The translations under genes were made by a program, and so were the position numbers. From Streptococcus oriscaviae (GTDB lineage: Bacteria; Bacillota; Bacilli; Lactobacillales; Streptococcaceae), in contig NZ_CP073084.1 in the NCBI RefSeq assembly GCF_018137985.1, positions 620,001-684,000 of the forward strand: 64,000 nucleotides of DNA, given 5' to 3'. The notes beneath the pieces were generated by a model. The model was not told the origin of the DNA, did not search any database, and saw nothing but the letters and a program-made list of their open reading frames with translations. Shown one piece after another: positions 17,710 through 26,666 of this stretch (positions are counted from its first letter, which is position 1; each line of letters starts with the position of its first letter).

Positions 17710-18183
17710 ATGAATAAGATTGAAAGCCGCCATCAACTCATCCGTTCTCTGATTTTAGAAAAGAAAATCCATACCCAACAAGAATTGCAAGAACTCTTAG
17801 AACGCAACGGGGTTCATGTTACCCAGTCAACCCTGTCGCGAGACATTAAGTTACTCAATTTGGTTAAAATCAACGAAGGAAATTCGACCTATTATGTGAT
17901 CAATAGCATCGCTCCTTCTCGTTGGGAAAAACGACTGCGAATCTATATGGAAGACGCTTTAGTCATGCTCAAACCCGTTCAAAACCAAGTGGTGCTGAAG
18001 GCTCTTCCAGGGCTCGCCAACTCCTTTGGCTCCATTTTAGACGCCATGGAGATTCCTGAAATCATTGCCACGGTCTGTGGTGACGATGTTTGCTTAATTA
18101 TCTGTGAAGACAACCAAGCAGCCCTTGACTGTTTTGAAAAACTCAAGCAGTATACACCACCATTTTTCTTTAGCAAACGTTGA
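17710..18183 (+). CDS. argR: Arginine repressor/activator ArgR
   Basis: 157 aa. The N-terminal winged helix ([20 protein letters not shown] to [14 protein letters not shown], residues 5-50) binds ARG boxes. The C-terminal hexamerisation and arginine-binding domain has [33 protein letters not shown] features; the GD near residue 125 is typical. It starts 8 bp after queA. In S. suis ArgR is reported as an activator of the adjacent arc operon, here encoded convergently and ending at 18.4 kb. Several streptococcal paralogues exist (ArgR, AhrC, ArcR), so the exact name rests on position. Confidence 0.9.
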   Translation: MNKIESRHQLIRSLILEKKIHTQQELQELLERNGVHVTQSTLSRDIKLLNLVKINEGNSTYYVINSIAPSRWEKRLRIYMEDALVMLKPVQNQVVLKALPGLANSFGSILDAMEIPEIIATVCGDDVCLIICEDNQAALDCFEKLKQYTPPFFFSKR

Positions 18184-18187
18184 GTCT

Positions 18188-18283
18188 GGGTAAAACTAAA
18201 ATTTTACCCTTCCGGTCAAAATTTGAACAATAAAAAAATAGCTTAGAAGCAACGTTTCTGATGACGCAATTCTAAGCTATTTT
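18188..18283 (+). terminator. Two hairpins behind argR
   Basis: Hairpin one: GGGTAAAA / TTTTACCC (18188-18209), with no T-run. Hairpin two: a perfect 14-bp stem AAAATAGCTTAGAA / TTCTAAGCTATTTT (18235-18248 and 18270-18283) with a 21-base loop, ending in T-rich DNA; this is the likelier terminator. Confidence 0.7.
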
Positions 18284-18351
18284 CTATTTTTAAGACTTTT
18301 CGCCCAGTTTCATTTGTTTTGCAGGGAATTCCTCCGAAATGATATAAAAAT

Positions 18352-18392
18352 AAACAGACCTAGCGCTCTTTTACAGAGTAGTAGGTCTGTTT
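18352..18392 (-). terminator. Terminator at the end of the arc operon
   Basis: AAACAGACCTA / TAGGTCTGTTT with a 19-base loop. Read on the minus strand it is followed by ATTTTTA, so it closes the dipeptidase transcript. Confidence 0.75.
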
Positions 18393-18412
18393 GTTTTTGT
18401 GAACAATTTATG

Positions 18413-19765
18413 TTAGTGTCCATTCACATCTTGTCCTGCTAAACGATACACCGCCTCGGCATAGATGTCCATTGTTCGGTAAAGATCCTCTAGTGGCATC
18501 CGTTCGTTTTCCTGGTGCTCAGTTTGCTCTGTTGTTGGGAAACATGCACCAAAGGCTACGCAGTTTGGCATGGTACGGGCAAAGGTTGCCCCTCCTGAGG
18601 ATTCTGCTTCTGTCATATCTCCCGTTTTGTCACGATAGACAGACAAAAGGGTCGAAACCAGCTGACTGTCAAGCGGTACATAGAGAGAAGCCAAATAGTC
18701 GTACTCTTCATAACTCAGTCCGTAAGCGCCAGCTTTTTCTACCAAAGTCTTCACAAGAGCATCCTTGTCTGCAAGGACAGGAATGCGAATATCCAAGCGG
18801 ATTTCAGATGATTTTGGTGTTACAGTGATACCTGCTACATTAAAACTGAGCTTACCAGAAGGTTCGTCCGAAATATCTCCGAACAGTTTAGCACCTGTTG
18901 CATCTTCGCCCACTTCGTTGCTGATAAAGGCAAGGGCAGGGTGGTCTTCAAATTTATGAAGGGCTTGAAGCAGACGCACGATGGCATTGACACCCTCTGC
19001 TGCATCTTTGGAGTGTCGAGAAACACCAAGGACTGTCAAGATATCATCGTCCGTTTCATAATCATAGTTCCGATTTTTCAGTTCTGCTATTACACTTGCT
19101 AGTAGGTGACCTGAATAACTGGCCTTGGCCGGAACAACGTTGTAGGCAGTTCCTGCTTCCAAAGCAAGGCAGGAATGACCCGGCCCGTGGAGTTTAGCTT
19201 GTAAGAGGCCCTTTTCAGCATAGGTCAAGGGGAAGGATGAGTCGGGAGCAAAGCCCATGGTTGCTACTTCCTCTAGTTGGTTGTAGCGGTTCATACAGCG
19301 CCAGAGTGTTTCTTCATCTGTACCAAAAATAAAGCGAATGCGTTTATTGAATCTAATCCCAGCATCCATCAAGGCTTTAACTGCATAAAGTGCTGCCATT
19401 GAAGGGCCTTTGTCATCCTGAACACCTCGTCCATGCAGGTGTTCCCCCTTGATAACCGCTTCAAAAGGCGGGGTTTCCCATTTGTCTAAATCCCCTGCGG
19501 GAACGACATCCAAGTGACAGAGAATCGCTAGCATTTCTTGACCGCTACCGACTTCGGCATAGCCATAGTAGCCAGCTGGATCCAGATAGGTTGTAAAACC
19601 CAAATCGTTTGTCAGAGCTAAGGTATGCTCTAAAACATCCTGAATACTTTGACCGAAGGGGGTGTTATTCTCATTTTCCTGTAATACAGAGGGAAAGGCG
19701 ACCAATTTCTGAATGGCCGCCACACAAGCTTTCTTGTGTTCCTCTGTGATAAATGTATTTACCAC
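18413..19765 (-). CDS. M20 family dipeptidase (PepV/ArcH-like)
   Basis: 450 aa, metallopeptidase of the M20 family, PepV-like subgroup. Zn-ligand regions are visible: LCHLDVVPAGD, GRGVQDDKGPS and FGTDEETLWR. It probably cleaves Xaa-His or other dipeptides in the cytoplasm. It is the last gene of the arginine deiminase region, 17 bp after the YfcC-type transporter, and probably supplies amino acids from peptides. Position corresponds to the gene called arcH in some streptococci; I cannot tell the true substrate. Confidence 0.88.
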   Translation of the reverse strand: MVNTFITEEHKKACVAAIQKLVAFPSVLQENENNTPFGQSIQDVLEHTLALTNDLGFTTYLDPAGYYGYAEVGSGQEMLAILCHLDVVPAGDLDKWETPPFEAVIKGEHLHGRGVQDDKGPSMAALYAVKALMDAGIRFNKRIRFIFGTDEETLWRCMNRYNQLEEVATMGFAPDSSFPLTYAEKGLLQAKLHGPGHSCLALEAGTAYNVVPAKASYSGHLLASVIAELKNRNYDYETDDDILTVLGVSRHSKDAAEGVNAIVRLLQALHKFEDHPALAFISNEVGEDATGAKLFGDISDEPSGKLSFNVAGITVTPKSSEIRLDIRIPVLADKDALVKTLVEKAGAYGLSYEEYDYLASLYVPLDSQLVSTLLSVYRDKTGDMTEAESSGGATFARTMPNCVAFGACFPTTEQTEHQENERMPLEDLYRTMDIYAEAVYRLAGQDVNGH

Positions 19766-19782
19766 ATGAAACTCCTCTCGTT

Positions 19783-21285
19783 TTAGAAGAAGGTCGCAAG
19801 TACCAAAATCGCAATACTTGCAAGAATAATTCCAACAATCAATTTACCAACAAACTTGTACCAAGTACCGATTTCGATGCGACCAAGGGCAAGGGCACCC
19901 ATTACGATACCAGAAGTTGGTGCCACCAAGTTCAACACACCAGATGCTGCTTGGAAGGCTGTGATAATCAAGTGAGAAGGTACATTTACGAATTCGCCAA
20001 GCGGCGCCATGATACCCATAGAAGCACTTGCCAATCCTGAAGTAGATGGAATCAAGAAGGACATTGGCAGGTAGAAGAGATAGGTCAGGACGATGAAGAC
20101 TTGAGATGACAAACCTTGCAGTCCTACTTCACCCCAGTGAAGGATGGTTGCAGTAATCAAACCGTCGTTCATGATAACTTGGATACCACGCGCAATCGCA
20201 CAGATAAGGGCTACACTGAGCAAGTCTGCTGCACCGTTCATGAAGGCTTTGATCATACGTTCTTCTTCCATGCCGTAGACCAAACCGACTGCTACACCCG
20301 CAAAGGCAAAGAGCATTGCCCCTTCTGGGAAGTACCACCAACCAAGTGGTGAAGTTGAAGAACCGATGATTTGACCAATAACAGGAAGACCTGTCAACCA
20401 AGTGTTGAAATCTTCAAAGATAGAGATGCCCAAATCACCCCATGGGATGAAGCTACAAATCATAAGAATGAAAGTAAAGACAAAGACCCAAAGGACACGT
20501 TTTTGTGCTGGCGTCAAGTCAGCGTTGACTTCTTGGCTTGCATTCACATTGAAATGCTCCATGTCTGTTTCACGCTGTTTATAAACAAGAGACTTAGTTG
20601 GATCTTTTTGTACTTTTTCAGCGTACTGAGCAACGAAGAACATACCCATTGCCAGGATTACGATGAAGAAGACGATACGCCAGATCATACCATCAGCCAC
20701 GCTGACACCGGCAGCATCTGCAGCTACACCAGTTGCAAATGGGTTAACAGTAGAGGCCAAACAGCCGATTTGAGAACCGAGCAAGATAATGGCAACACCT
20801 GTGATAGAGTCAAACCCTACTGCCATCATAACTGGCACGAGAAGAGGGTAGAAAGCCATTGTTTCTTCACCCATACCGTAGGTTGAACCACCGAGTGCAA
20901 AGAGCGGCATCAAGATGTAGATGAGCATTTTTTCTCTTCCCTTGAACCGCTTCACGATAGAGGCAATCCCTACATCCAAGGCACCTGTTTCATTGACAAC
21001 ACCTAGAAAGGCACCAACCATCAGGATGAAGAAAGATACGTCGATCGCTGCTTTAGTTGGTTCGTGACCAAGCATAGCCCGAATCGGTGCCATCAACACA
21101 TCCCAAATACCTTGAGGGTTCTGTGCCACCTGCTCGTAAGTACCCGTTATGAGATTTCCAGCATCATCAGTCTGGTACTGACCTGCTGGAATAATCCAAG
21201 TCATCACTGCCATAAAGGCGATAATGAGCATCAAGATGGTATACGATGTAGGCATCTTGAACCCTTTTTTCACTTTTTCGCTCAT
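19783..21285 (-). CDS. YfcC family (DcuC/ArsB superfamily) amino acid transporter
   Basis: 500 aa, about twelve hydrophobic segments. The N-terminus KMPTSYTILMLIIAFMAVMTW and WIIPAGQY, and internal GAFLGVVNETGALDVGI and ALGGSTYGMGEETMAFYPLL, are characteristic of YfcC proteins, annotated as basic amino acid or C4-dicarboxylate carriers. In the arc locus it may exchange arginine with ornithine or take up peptides or citrulline. It has its own extended -10 promoter with a palindrome just upstream and is followed by the dipeptidase. A second, APC-type transporter lies in the same locus, so division of labour is open. Confidence 0.85.
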   Translation of the reverse strand: MSEKVKKGFKMPTSYTILMLIIAFMAVMTWIIPAGQYQTDDAGNLITGTYEQVAQNPQGIWDVLMAPIRAMLGHEPTKAAIDVSFFILMVGAFLGVVNETGALDVGIASIVKRFKGREKMLIYILMPLFALGGSTYGMGEETMAFYPLLVPVMMAVGFDSITGVAIILLGSQIGCLASTVNPFATGVAADAAGVSVADGMIWRIVFFIVILAMGMFFVAQYAEKVQKDPTKSLVYKQRETDMEHFNVNASQEVNADLTPAQKRVLWVFVFTFILMICSFIPWGDLGISIFEDFNTWLTGLPVIGQIIGSSTSPLGWWYFPEGAMLFAFAGVAVGLVYGMEEERMIKAFMNGAADLLSVALICAIARGIQVIMNDGLITATILHWGEVGLQGLSSQVFIVLTYLFYLPMSFLIPSTSGLASASMGIMAPLGEFVNVPSHLIITAFQAASGVLNLVAPTSGIVMGALALGRIEIGTWYKFVGKLIVGIILASIAILVLATFF

Positions 21286-21358
21286 CGCAAAAAACCTCCT
21301 ATATATTTTTTTATTTGTAGGTCCCCATTCAAGGAAACCCCTTACATTTCTTAGTTTA

Positions 21359-21409
21359 ATTGTACCAAATTTCCATAAAAAATCAAGGTCTAGTTGTGAT
21401 TTTTACAAC
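21359..21409 (-). promoter_or_regulatory. Promoter of yfcC-dipeptidase with upstream palindrome
   Basis: Minus strand: -35 TTGATT, 16-bp spacer, extended -10 TGGTACAAT (hexamer 21359-21364). Directly upstream is GTTGT-N7-ACAAC (21393-21409), centred near -49; it could bind an Fnr/Crp-like or other activator. The regulator is inference. Confidence 0.6.
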
Positions 21410-21424
21410 AAATTTTGGATTTTT

Positions 21425-22558
21425 TTACGGATTTGGCGTATCAAATTGACGAAGAAAATCAGACAGACCTTCCAAGCCTTTTTTCAGCATTTCTGTATGT
21501 GTGCAGTAGCCCAAGCGGGCATAGCCGGGCATGTCAAAGCGGTTCCCCGGAACCAGCAAGACTCCTTTTTCTTTTAACAGACGGATACAAAATGCCTCGA
21601 TTTCTTCTGGAATATCCAGCTTGATAAAAGAGGTGGAAACATGACGCGGAAAGACCAGAGAAACGCGTGGTTCCTTTGCCACCCAGTCTTTGACAATGGC
21701 TAGATTTTCACTAACAATCGTCTGGTTGCGTTTCAAAACGGCTTCCTTATGCTTCAGCACATGAGTCGTGATGAAGTCATCAAAGACACCTGCACAAATC
21801 ATGGTGTAGTCCCGATACTTGCGGAAAAGCTCTGTCACTTCATCATTAGCGACAACCCAGCCGACCCGAACACCTGGAACAGAATAGGTCTTTGAAAGGC
21901 TATTGGTTGATATGCCTTTTTCATATATATCGACAATAGCTGGCACATCCAGCCCATCTTCCAAAGGCTTGTAAACCTCATCTGACAGGATATAGGCCCC
22001 AACTTCCCGAGCCACCTCTACAATGCCTTCCAAGAAACTACGATCCATGATGGCTCCAGTTGGATTATTGGCATTGTTAATACAGATCATCTTGGTATCA
22101 GGACGAACGAGTTGCCGCAATTCATCCAAGGAAGGCAGCCACTTGTCTTCTTCATGAATCTTCCAAAGAGAAACCTCTGCTCCAAAGGAACGTGGAATAT
22201 CATAGAGTTGCTGATAGGTTGGATAGAGTGAAACCACATGATCTCCTCTTTCAATGAGAGCATAGAGTGCTAAAAAGTTTGCACCTGTTGCACCGTTGGT
22301 TTGGAGAATCTGACTGGACTTGACCGTTTGGTAGAGTTTAGCTACCTCTTCTTTAAATTCAGGAGAACCTTCAATCCAGCCATAGTTCATCTTCTTTTGC
22401 AGCAATTCTGCCAAGAGAGCATCCTTACCAGCTGGATCTAAGTTTAAGATTTCTTCCAGAGTCATAGAGGCGATTGAGCTGCCTGCAATATCATAGACAG
22501 CATCGTTTTCCCAAACATTGAGCCATTCTTCTACACCAAATGCTTGAATTTCCATCAT
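21425..22558 (-). CDS. arcT: Class I aminotransferase ArcT-like
   Basis: 377 aa, fold type I PLP aminotransferase. NNANNPTGAIMD, LSDEVYKPL and the PLP lysine in NSLSKTYSVPGVRVGW are visible. In lactic acid bacteria a transaminase gene of this type (arcT) accompanies arcABCD; its amino group substrate is uncertain. It lies 25 bp behind the APC transporter gene, with an AGGAGGAAG site before the ATG. The intergenic region that follows carries a new promoter for the next two genes. Confidence 0.87.
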   Translation of the reverse strand: MMEIQAFGVEEWLNVWENDAVYDIAGSSIASMTLEEILNLDPAGKDALLAELLQKKMNYGWIEGSPEFKEEVAKLYQTVKSSQILQTNGATGANFLALYALIERGDHVVSLYPTYQQLYDIPRSFGAEVSLWKIHEEDKWLPSLDELRQLVRPDTKMICINNANNPTGAIMDRSFLEGIVEVAREVGAYILSDEVYKPLEDGLDVPAIVDIYEKGISTNSLSKTYSVPGVRVGWVVANDEVTELFRKYRDYTMICAGVFDDFITTHVLKHKEAVLKRNQTIVSENLAIVKDWVAKEPRVSLVFPRHVSTSFIKLDIPEEIEAFCIRLLKEKGVLLVPGNRFDMPGYARLGYCTHTEMLKKGLEGLSDFLRQFDTPNP

Positions 22559-22583
22559 CTTCCTCCTTATGTATACAGATAGC

Positions 22584-23993
22584 TTAAAGGGTAATTTGTC
22601 CAGTAAATAATCGAACCAAGGCTAGGACTGCACCAGCAATCAAGAGCACCACTAGTACCAACTCTCCGCTAGCAAATAATTTTTTCACCCCGATGGCCTT
22701 GCGCGCTTGAATATACAAAACAATTCCCAGTAGGTAGACAATCAGGCAGAGCAAGAAGTAATCAATACCTGATACCCAAATGGCCCAGAGATAAAAGACT
22801 GTACCGACTAGTCCAATCACCAACTGACCTGTTTCTTTTAAGTCGCTGGATAGTTTGACCTGATAGAGGGTCACGTACAGCCAAGATACAAAGATCGCTG
22901 CCGTACAGAGAGAGTAGGCAAACTGATAGGCTTGATCTGTAAAGAGCAGGGTAAACATGAAGGCCTGAGTGAGGGCAGTCATAAATACCAAGGAGAAGGT
23001 TGGCGCACCATGCTGGTTGAGTTCTCCAAATTTCTTTGGCAATAAATTGCGATTGGCCATAACCAAGGTTGTTTCAGCAGGGAGCATGGTCCAAGATAGC
23101 CAACTACCGAAAATGGAGATAATCAAGGCAATATTCACAACCGTTGGGAACCAGTCACCAACATTTTCGGCTAAGACATAACCCATGGCTGGGCTAGCCA
23201 ATTCGGCAACCTGTTCGCGGCTCATAATGCCATAAGGGAGCATAGAAGCAGATACATAGATAATCAACAGACCAATCAAGCCAAGAACAGTTGATTTTCC
23301 AACGATAGCTCGATTTTGTGCCCGATCTGACATCATGGCTGCTCCTTCAATACCAACAAAGACCCACATGATAACCATCATAGAGTTGGTTACCTGTTCC
23401 ATGATTGGACCAAATTCAAAACCAGCTGAGCTTGTTCCCCAGAAGTTTTCCATGAAAGTTGGCAGGTCAAAGAAGAGAAGGGCTAAGACAATATACAAGC
23501 CCAAAGGAAGGAGTTTACACAAGGTGATGATGGTATTTAGGGCCGCAGCACCTTCTACCCCGCGATTGACCACATAGGTCAGTCCCCACAGAACCACTGA
23601 GGCCAAAAGGATAGAGATAAGATTGTTTCCTTCTTCAAAGACTGGGAAAAAGCGTCCCAGAGTCTTCATCATCATAGTCGCAAAGGCTACGTTACCAAGC
23701 CAGGCAGACAGCCAGTAGCCCCAACCGCTGATAAAGCCGCTGAAAGGACCAAAGCCATCTTCCGCATAACTCACAATCCCAGATAGTTCTGGTTTTTTGC
23801 GTCCGATGTTAACAATGGAAAGGCAAAGAGCCAAGACGCCTACGCCAGCGATTGCCCAAGCAACCAACGCTCCACCTGGAGCGGCTGCCGCTGCCATATC
23901 GGTTGGAATGGCGAAGATCCCTGAACCAATGGATGAACTAATAATCAGGGCTGTCAGAGCGATGACACCTAATTTTTTTGGATTGTCTGTCAT
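22584..23993 (-). CDS. arcD: Arginine:ornithine antiporter, APC family (ArcD)
   Basis: 469 aa from the ATG at 23993 (MTDNPKKLGVIALTAL), chosen for its TAGGAG site; the frame extends 16 codons further upstream without one. Amino acid/polyamine antiporter (APC) family, about 12-13 membrane helices, with the first-helix motif SSSIGSGIFAIP. Its position behind arcC and its resemblance to ArcD/LysI proteins suggest electroneutral exchange of external arginine for ornithine, which drives the pathway. Other APC substrates are possible, since a YfcC carrier is encoded two genes on. Confidence 0.86.
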   Translation of the reverse strand: MTDNPKKLGVIALTALIISSSIGSGIFAIPTDMAAAAAPGGALVAWAIAGVGVLALCLSIVNIGRKKPELSGIVSYAEDGFGPFSGFISGWGYWLSAWLGNVAFATMMMKTLGRFFPVFEEGNNLISILLASVVLWGLTYVVNRGVEGAAALNTIITLCKLLPLGLYIVLALLFFDLPTFMENFWGTSSAGFEFGPIMEQVTNSMMVIMWVFVGIEGAAMMSDRAQNRAIVGKSTVLGLIGLLIIYVSASMLPYGIMSREQVAELASPAMGYVLAENVGDWFPTVVNIALIISIFGSWLSWTMLPAETTLVMANRNLLPKKFGELNQHGAPTFSLVFMTALTQAFMFTLLFTDQAYQFAYSLCTAAIFVSWLYVTLYQVKLSSDLKETGQLVIGLVGTVFYLWAIWVSGIDYFLLCLIVYLLGIVLYIQARKAIGVKKLFASGELVLVVLLIAGAVLALVRLFTGQITL

Positions 23994-24022
23994 AGATTTT
24001 CTCCTAAACTTCTCATAAAAAA

Positions 24023-24059
24023 GGAGGATGTAGCAGGACATATACCCGTCACAACCTCC
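24023..24059 (-). terminator. Hairpin between arcC and arcD
   Basis: GGAGG-A-TGT / ACA-A-CCTCC stem; on the minus strand it is followed by six T. Possibly a partial terminator lowering expression of arcD-arcT. Confidence 0.5.
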
Positions 24060-24083
24060 CTCATGTCCTAAGTTAACTGGCCA

Positions 24084-25031
24084 TTAGCCTTTAGCGATGA
24101 TTGTTCCACTTTCTGACTCAATCAGAGCGCCCAAGTTTTCTAGCGATGTAATAACTGCTTTTGATTCTGGTTTGTTGTTCACAAAGGCGATAGCTGCTTC
24201 AACTTTTGGTAGCATAGAGCCCGGTGCGAATTGGTCTTGTTTGATGTATTCTTCCAATTCTGCCACCGTTACATGTTCCAATTTAGCTTGATCTGGTTTG
24301 TTGTAGTTAACAAAGACGTAATCGACACCCGTTAGTACGATGAAGAGGTCTGCATCAACCAATTCCGCCAAACGTTGTGAAGCGAAGTCCTTGTCAATAA
24401 CTGCTTCAACACCTGTCAAGGTGCCATCGGCTTCACGGACAACAGGAATGCCGCCACCGCCAGCAGCTACAACCACTTCCCCTGCATTCAAAAGCGTACG
24501 GATGGTTCCGATTTCTTTGATGTCAACAGGTTTTGGTGAAGCAACAACCTTTCTCCAGCCACGACCAGCATCCTCTTTAAAGGTTGCACCAGTCTTTTCA
24601 GCTTCTGCTTTGGCTTCTTCTTCAGAATAGAATGGGCCGATTGGCTTGGTCAGATTTTCAAAGGCTGGGTCCTGTTTATCTACTACAACCTGGGTCACAA
24701 CAGAAGCGACGTTCTTCTCAATGCCTTCTTTGGTCAATTCGTTGGCCAAAGCATTTTGAAGCCAGAAACCGATAGAGCCTTCTGTCATAGCTACCAAGCT
24801 GTCCAATGGGAAAGCTGGGTTCTTTTCAGAGTCAGCTGCTAAGTTTTGTAGCAAGAGGTTGCCGACCTGTGGGCCGTTTCCGTGTGTGACAATTAAGTCA
24901 TCGCCATTTTTAATCAATTTTACCAAGTGTTTTGCGGTCTGCACCAAGGCTTCCTTTTGTGCTTGTGCAGATGGGTCAGATGAGAGGATGGCGTTTCCTC
25001 CCAAGGCTACGACGATTTTACGGTTTGCCAT
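24084..25031 (-). CDS. arcC: Carbamate kinase ArcC
   Basis: 315 aa, the expected length. It makes ATP from carbamoyl phosphate and ADP, releasing CO2 and ammonia, as the last step of the arginine deiminase pathway. Family motifs: VVALGGNAI at the N-terminus, [27 protein letters not shown] and [13 protein letters not shown] cre-like site and a strong hairpin lie in the 164-bp gap behind arcB, so arcC may also be transcribed separately. Confidence 0.97.
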   Translation of the reverse strand: MANRKIVVALGGNAILSSDPSAQAQKEALVQTAKHLVKLIKNGDDLIVTHGNGPQVGNLLLQNLAADSEKNPAFPLDSLVAMTEGSIGFWLQNALANELTKEGIEKNVASVVTQVVVDKQDPAFENLTKPIGPFYSEEEAKAEAEKTGATFKEDAGRGWRKVVASPKPVDIKEIGTIRTLLNAGEVVVAAGGGGIPVVREADGTLTGVEAVIDKDFASQRLAELVDADLFIVLTGVDYVFVNYNKPDQAKLEHVTVAELEEYIKQDQFAPGSMLPKVEAAIAFVNNKPESKAVITSLENLGALIESESGTIIAKG

Positions 25032-25085
25032 GTTTTGTTCTTTCTCCTTTTAAACATTCTGGTGAAGAGGGAACACCCTCTGTTT

Positions 25086-25099
25086 TGATAGCGTTTACA
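25086..25099. promoter_or_regulatory. cre-like site between arcB and arcC
   Basis: TGATAGCGTTTACA matches TGWAANCGNTNWCA at 13 of 14 positions. It suggests CcpA control of an internal transcript or a roadblock within the arc operon. Confidence 0.6.
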
Positions 25100-25115
25100 T
25101 TACACATGGAAATGA

Positions 25116-25145
25116 AGGGCTGCGACTAGAGGCTAGTCCAGCCCT
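25116..25145 (-). terminator. Strong hairpin downstream of arcB
   Basis: AGGGCTG-C-GACTAG pairs with CTAGTC-CAGCCCT around a 3-base AGG loop. The T-run is weak, so this is a partial terminator or a stabilising hairpin for arcB mRNA. Confidence 0.55.
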
Positions 25146-25195
25146 CATCAGTTGGTATTCGTTCGTTTCAAATAGAAGCTATTGGAAAGTCCTTA

Positions 25196-26209
25196 TTAAA
25201 CGCGTGGTACAAATGGGTCGCCCAAGGTTGCTGCCATCACTGCTTTGATAGTGTGCATGCGGTTTTCAGCTTGGTCGAAGTGACGTGCATACTTGCTGCG
25301 GAAGACTTCGTCTGTTACTTCCATTTCTTCTACGCCGAATTTTTCAGCAACGTCTTTACCGTAAACAGTTTCTGTATCGTGGAAGGCAGGCAAGCAGTGC
25401 AAGAAGATAAGGTTTTCGTTTTCTGCTTTTTTCACCAAGTCCATGTTTACTTGATATGGTTTCAAGAGGGCAACGCGTTCTGCGAATTTGTCTTCTTCAC
25501 CCATGGATACCCAAACGTCTGTGTAAAGGACATCTGCGCCTTTCACTGCTTCGTCTGCATTGTCAGTAATCAAGACACGCGCTCCGCTTTCTTTCGCAAA
25601 GCCTTCAGCCAAAGCAACCACTTCTTCTTCTGGGAAGAGTTCTTTTGGAGAGAAGATGTGTACGTTGACACCAAGGATTGCACCTGTCACCAACAAGCTG
25701 TTTGCTACGTTGTTACGGCCGTCACCACAGTATACCAAGGTCAAGCCTTCCAGTTTACCGAAGTTTTCTTTTACTGTCAGGTAGTCAGCCAACATTTGAG
25801 TTGGGTGCCATGCGTCAGTCAAACCGTTCCAAACTGGTACGCCAGAGAATTTAGCCAAATCTTCTACCATTGCTTGGCTAAAGCCGCGGAATTCAATACC
25901 ATCAAACATACGGCCCAATACTTTTGCAGTATCTTCTGTTGACTCTTTTTTGCCCAACTGGATGTCATTTGCTCCAAGGTATTCTGGGTGAGCACCGAGG
26001 TCAATAGAAGCTACGGTAAAGGCAGCACGAGTGCGAGTAGATGTTTTTTCAAACAAGAGAGCAATGTTTTTCCCTTCCAAGTAGCGGTGAGGAATGTTGC
26101 GCTTTTTCAAATCTTTCAAGTGTGCTGAAAAATCAATCAACCATTCCAGTTCAGCGCGAGTGAAATCTTTCTCTGCGAGGAAGTGTCTGCCTTTAAATAC
26201 GTTTGTCAT
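25196..26209 (-). CDS. arcB: Catabolic ornithine carbamoyltransferase ArcB
   Basis: 337 aa from the ATG at 26209 ([15 protein letters not shown]), with an AAAGGAG site; the frame is open 16 codons further upstream without one. It phosphorolyses citrulline to ornithine and carbamoyl phosphate. Signatures: [12 protein letters not shown] (carbamoyl phosphate binding), [17 protein letters not shown] and [16 protein letters not shown] (ornithine loop). Second enzyme of the arginine deiminase pathway; the broken GNAT gene lies between it and arcA. Confidence 0.98.
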   Translation of the reverse strand: MTNVFKGRHFLAEKDFTRAELEWLIDFSAHLKDLKKRNIPHRYLEGKNIALLFEKTSTRTRAAFTVASIDLGAHPEYLGANDIQLGKKESTEDTAKVLGRMFDGIEFRGFSQAMVEDLAKFSGVPVWNGLTDAWHPTQMLADYLTVKENFGKLEGLTLVYCGDGRNNVANSLLVTGAILGVNVHIFSPKELFPEEEVVALAEGFAKESGARVLITDNADEAVKGADVLYTDVWVSMGEEDKFAERVALLKPYQVNMDLVKKAENENLIFLHCLPAFHDTETVYGKDVAEKFGVEEMEVTDEVFRSKYARHFDQAENRMHTIKAVMAATLGDPFVPRV

Positions 26210-26223
26210 CGTGTGTTTCTCCT

Positions 26224-26666
26224 TTATGTTGAAATAGTTTTTGCAAGAGATTGGCAATCAACGCCATCTTCTTGATAGATATCTGAAATTGGTTGATAAC
26301 CAAGGCTTTCATAAAAGCCTTTGGCGGTCAGTTCTGAATGGATAACCAATCGAAGGTAACCTGCTTCTCTGGCATATTCTTCAAGGATACGAATGATTTT
26401 GGAGCCGTATCCCACCCCCCCCGATACTGAGGCAGGGTTGCTATACGCGTCAGTCTTGCTGTTTCCTGATCCTCAGGAAGAAAACGGCCGGTCGAAACAG
26501 GTCTACCATCGATAAAGAGATTGGCATAGACACGCCCTTTCTCATCGAACTGATCAAATTCATCGCTTCGCTCAATCCCGCGTTCCAGAACGAAAACCTG
26601 GTAGCGTACATAGATAGAAGCTGCTCTCTGCCATTCTTCAGAGCCGATGAGGAGTTCTTCCCTCAT
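26224..26666 (-). pseudogene. GNAT acetyltransferase of the arc operon, frameshifted at a G8 tract
   Basis: Reading from the ATG at 26666, the frame gives a normal GNAT N-terminal half ([16 protein letters not shown] to LTRIATLPQYRG, about 80 residues). It then leaves the family frame at a run of eight G (26415-26422 on the plus strand as C8). The C-terminal half continues in another frame as GYGSKIIRILEEYAREAG to the stop at 26224, containing the acetyl-CoA loop R-G-x-G-x-G. Six or nine G would restore one frame of about 147 residues. The ATG overlaps the arcA stop (TAATG), so translation is coupled. It is either a pseudogene or a phase-variable gene; a sequencing error in the G run is also possible. 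Confidence 0.85.
26415..26422. repeat. C8/G8 mononucleotide tract inside the GNAT gene
   Basis: Eight C on the plus strand (eight G in the coding sense), exactly at the acetyl-CoA-binding loop where the reading frame breaks. Such tracts slip easily. Confidence 0.9.
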
